NCBI RefSeq assembly: GCF_014805625.2
Contig: NW_023998415.1
Coordinates: 35,504,095-35,568,094 of the forward strand
DNA: 64,000 nt
Reading direction: 5' to 3'
DNA from: Glossina fuscipes
Lineage: Eukaryota; Arthropoda; Insecta; Diptera; Glossinidae
Both the position numbers and the translations under genes were made by a program. The notes under the pieces were generated by a model. The model was not told the DNA's origin and did no database searches. It saw only the letters and a program-made list of their open reading frames with translations. Below, piece by piece: positions 62,148 through 64,000 of this stretch. Every line of letters starts with the position of its first letter. Within the stretch, counting starts at the first letter, position 1.

Positions 62148-62187
62148 TCTTTGCTTTGCTTTGCTTTGCTTTGCTTTGCTTTGCTTT
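62148..62187. repeat. (TTTGC)n pentanucleotide repeat
   Basis: About seven perfect TTTGC/CTTTG units. Confidence 0.93.
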
Positions 62188-63183
62188 TGCAACCTTTAGA
62201 CACAGTTTTCACTTTAAAACGGAGTCAATGGAATTTCTTTTTTCTTGTTTCTATTTGCCGTTTTGCATCTCATTGCATTTTTTTCCCCGAAAAAATAAAC
62301 ACCGATGAAAAAAAGAATTTGCAACGATAGGACACACGCACTCATACCATATGCATAATGATACAAATATACGAAATTCAATTGCACTTGGATGCAGTTA
62401 GTACGTGTGTGTATGTAGGAGTGCAACCGAAACCGGGAAAATGCTTTCAAAAATTTTTTTTTTGTTTTTTTTTTTTTTTTTGCCTTTTTCTTTTTTTTTT
62501 TTTTTTTATTACTTCATTCACCCAGCCAACCAAAGTAACTGCTTCTTGAAGTTTGGTTAGGGCATACGTTACGTTTTAACACAACACCACAAACTCATAC
62601 AATGTCACTCACAATACGCCGCTGTTTTCAACCACACGAGAGCATTCACTTGTACGATACTTTTTCAGCGTCCGAAAAAAAAAAATGTATATATATATAT
62701 ATGTTTATGTGGACGTACATAACCCACACATTATAAAGAGGGTTGCTGCAGCCTTTGAGGCAGATTTCTGCCTTAATATTTCTGCGATGAACATCCGAAA
62801 AGAAAAAAAAAAGGGAAGAAAAACGCAACAACAACAAGGAATAACAGAAGAGCAAAGAAGTGAAGCACCAAAAACGTACTACTCCTATTCTACGAGAACA
62901 CCAAAGCACACCGTTATACACCACCTAACGATGTGTGGCGTAAGTTTAGTACTGGGCGCCGCTGCCAGACAATTTATTCAACAATCCTTCGTCGTCTTTT
63001 AGGTTGGTCGTCGTTTCTAGTGTATTACAATATACTCGTTTTCGTACACAAGCCCATCCATGCATGTATAGGTATGTATTGGTGGTAAGCAAGTCCTAGT
63101 GAGAGTAAGTGGTCGTATGCTTGCTCTCCATTCTCCTTTTGTGAGAGTGAGAGTTATAGTAAATTTTCGTTGTGTGTGCGTGT

Positions 63184-63184
63184 A

Positions 63185-63219
<35 letters not shown>

Positions 63220-63220
63220 A
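63184..63220. repeat. (GCGT)n tetranucleotide repeat
   Basis: About nine GCGT units ending in GCATATATGC. Confidence 0.93.
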
Positions 63221-63928
63221 TATATGCAGCTATGCTGTTTATGTATAGGTTGGTCTAAAGAGGCCCTTGAATTTTCATTTTTTAAAGCGCTTAAATTGAA
63301 TAACATGTTACCATTGATTTTTCCATGGACTTGGCAATCCTGATGCAGCCGAAAAGCTAAAGCATAGAAAAACATTCCATCTAACTAAATATAAATAACT
63401 TTACGGAACTATATTGGCGCAGTCATTGTTCGTATGCCTTAATGGAAATGGAAACTTGCGTGTTTTGGCAAACAACGATAGACAAGTATAAGAGAAGGTT
63501 GTTTGGCTTACGCGGAAGTATAGTCTAAATGATAATTGCCTTTATTGTGTCTAGTATTGGTTGGTATGTGTGCTGTTGTGTGTGTTGCATTTTTCGTATT
63601 ATGAATCAACAATACAAGATGACGCATCGTTTCGTTAAACTTGAATATTTTTTACGCGAATTCATTGATCAGTTTGATCCTAGGAAGCAATAATGAGTAA
63701 AATAAAGAATTAATTCCCTTAATGTACATAAGCAGTACGAAGGTATCGCGGGTATTTAAGATAATTCTAATCAGTCAGTCAGTCAGCTGTGATGGAAGGA
63801 AGAATTGAAAGCTGAAAGGATTGGATATTTATCTCTAAAAAGTCACCAAGTCAATATTGCTTGATTTCGTGTCAATCGTTCTTGAATCGGACTATGTTCC
63901 AAAATGAGATTGTTTTGTTAAATTTACA

Positions 63929-63930
<2 letters not shown>

Positions 63931-63980
<50 letters not shown>
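63931..63980. repeat. (CT)n microsatellite
   Basis: Nearly pure CT run with one TTT interruption near the end. Confidence 0.95.
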
Positions 63981-64000
63981 GTTGTTAGCCTCTACAAACG

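Larger units (their letters stand above)
60923..64000. promoter_or_regulatory. Upstream region of the zinc-finger gene, microsatellite-rich
   Basis: No open frame here is protein-like. The region holds a long (GA)n with a small gap, a (TTTGC)n run, poly-T runs, a (TGCG)n run and (CT)n at its end. GA/CT tracts are common near fly promoters and can bind GAGA-type factors. Taking this as the gene's 5' UTR, intron or promoter region is inference from position. Confidence 0.4.

Noticed and set aside
63184..63220. Short tandem repeats as a CRISPR array
   Set aside because: Units are 4 bases with no spacers, and the sequence is eukaryotic.

Overview
The window is eukaryotic and reads as a higher fly (Diptera, Brachycera). 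It is AT-rich, has short (about 50-70 base) introns with GT/AG borders, many AT/GA microsatellites, several Tc1/mariner-type elements, and gene families typical of flies: an anoctamin, an OTUD5-type deubiquitinase, a poly-Q C2H2 protein and secreted CBM14 (peritrophin) proteins. The dispersed repeats and mariners suggest a calyptrate fly, perhaps tsetse-like. That placement is inference and is not shown by any single gene.

Layout. (1) 381-8843, minus strand: a calcium-activated anoctamin/TMEM16 gene, reconstructed here as 11 coding exons (about 1250 aa). Its 3.4 kb intron holds a mariner relic and two dispersed repeats. (2) 8844-9368: a short gap and then a possible small membrane protein on the other strand. 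(3) 9.4-25.2 kb: a gene desert made largely of dispersed repeats plus one intact DD34D mariner (17542-18788) with identical 27-base inverted ends. (4) 25.2-45.1 kb: a cluster of five secreted, cysteine-rich, chitin-binding or chitin-binding-like genes. They are a Thr-rich mucin with three CBM14 domains (minus), a second mucin interrupted by an assembly gap (plus), a compact three-CBM14 protein (plus), and two nearly identical Cys/Pro-rich genes in a divergent inverted duplication with about 0.93 kb arms. A dead mariner, a dead DDE transposon and more dispersed repeats lie between them. (5) 49.2-57.1 kb, minus: Duba (OTUD5), six coding exons, with a tail-to-tail pair of broken Tc1-like copies in one intron and a broken Ty3/Gypsy pol in the next. 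(6) 58.8-60.9 kb, minus: a four-finger C2H2 protein with a 33-glutamine run, followed to the window end by its microsatellite-rich upstream region.

The CBM14 cluster is the functional theme. Three of its five genes begin with a 7-base coding exon (ATGAAA plus one base) followed by a phase-1 intron inside the signal peptide, which points to a common ancestor. The products probably bind chitin in the peritrophic matrix or cuticle. The anoctamin, Duba and the zinc-finger gene are unrelated housekeeping or signalling neighbours. I see no CRISPR array, rRNA, convincing tRNA or prokaryotic system. All gene models are inferred from splice-site logic, reading frame and family alignment by eye, without transcript evidence.
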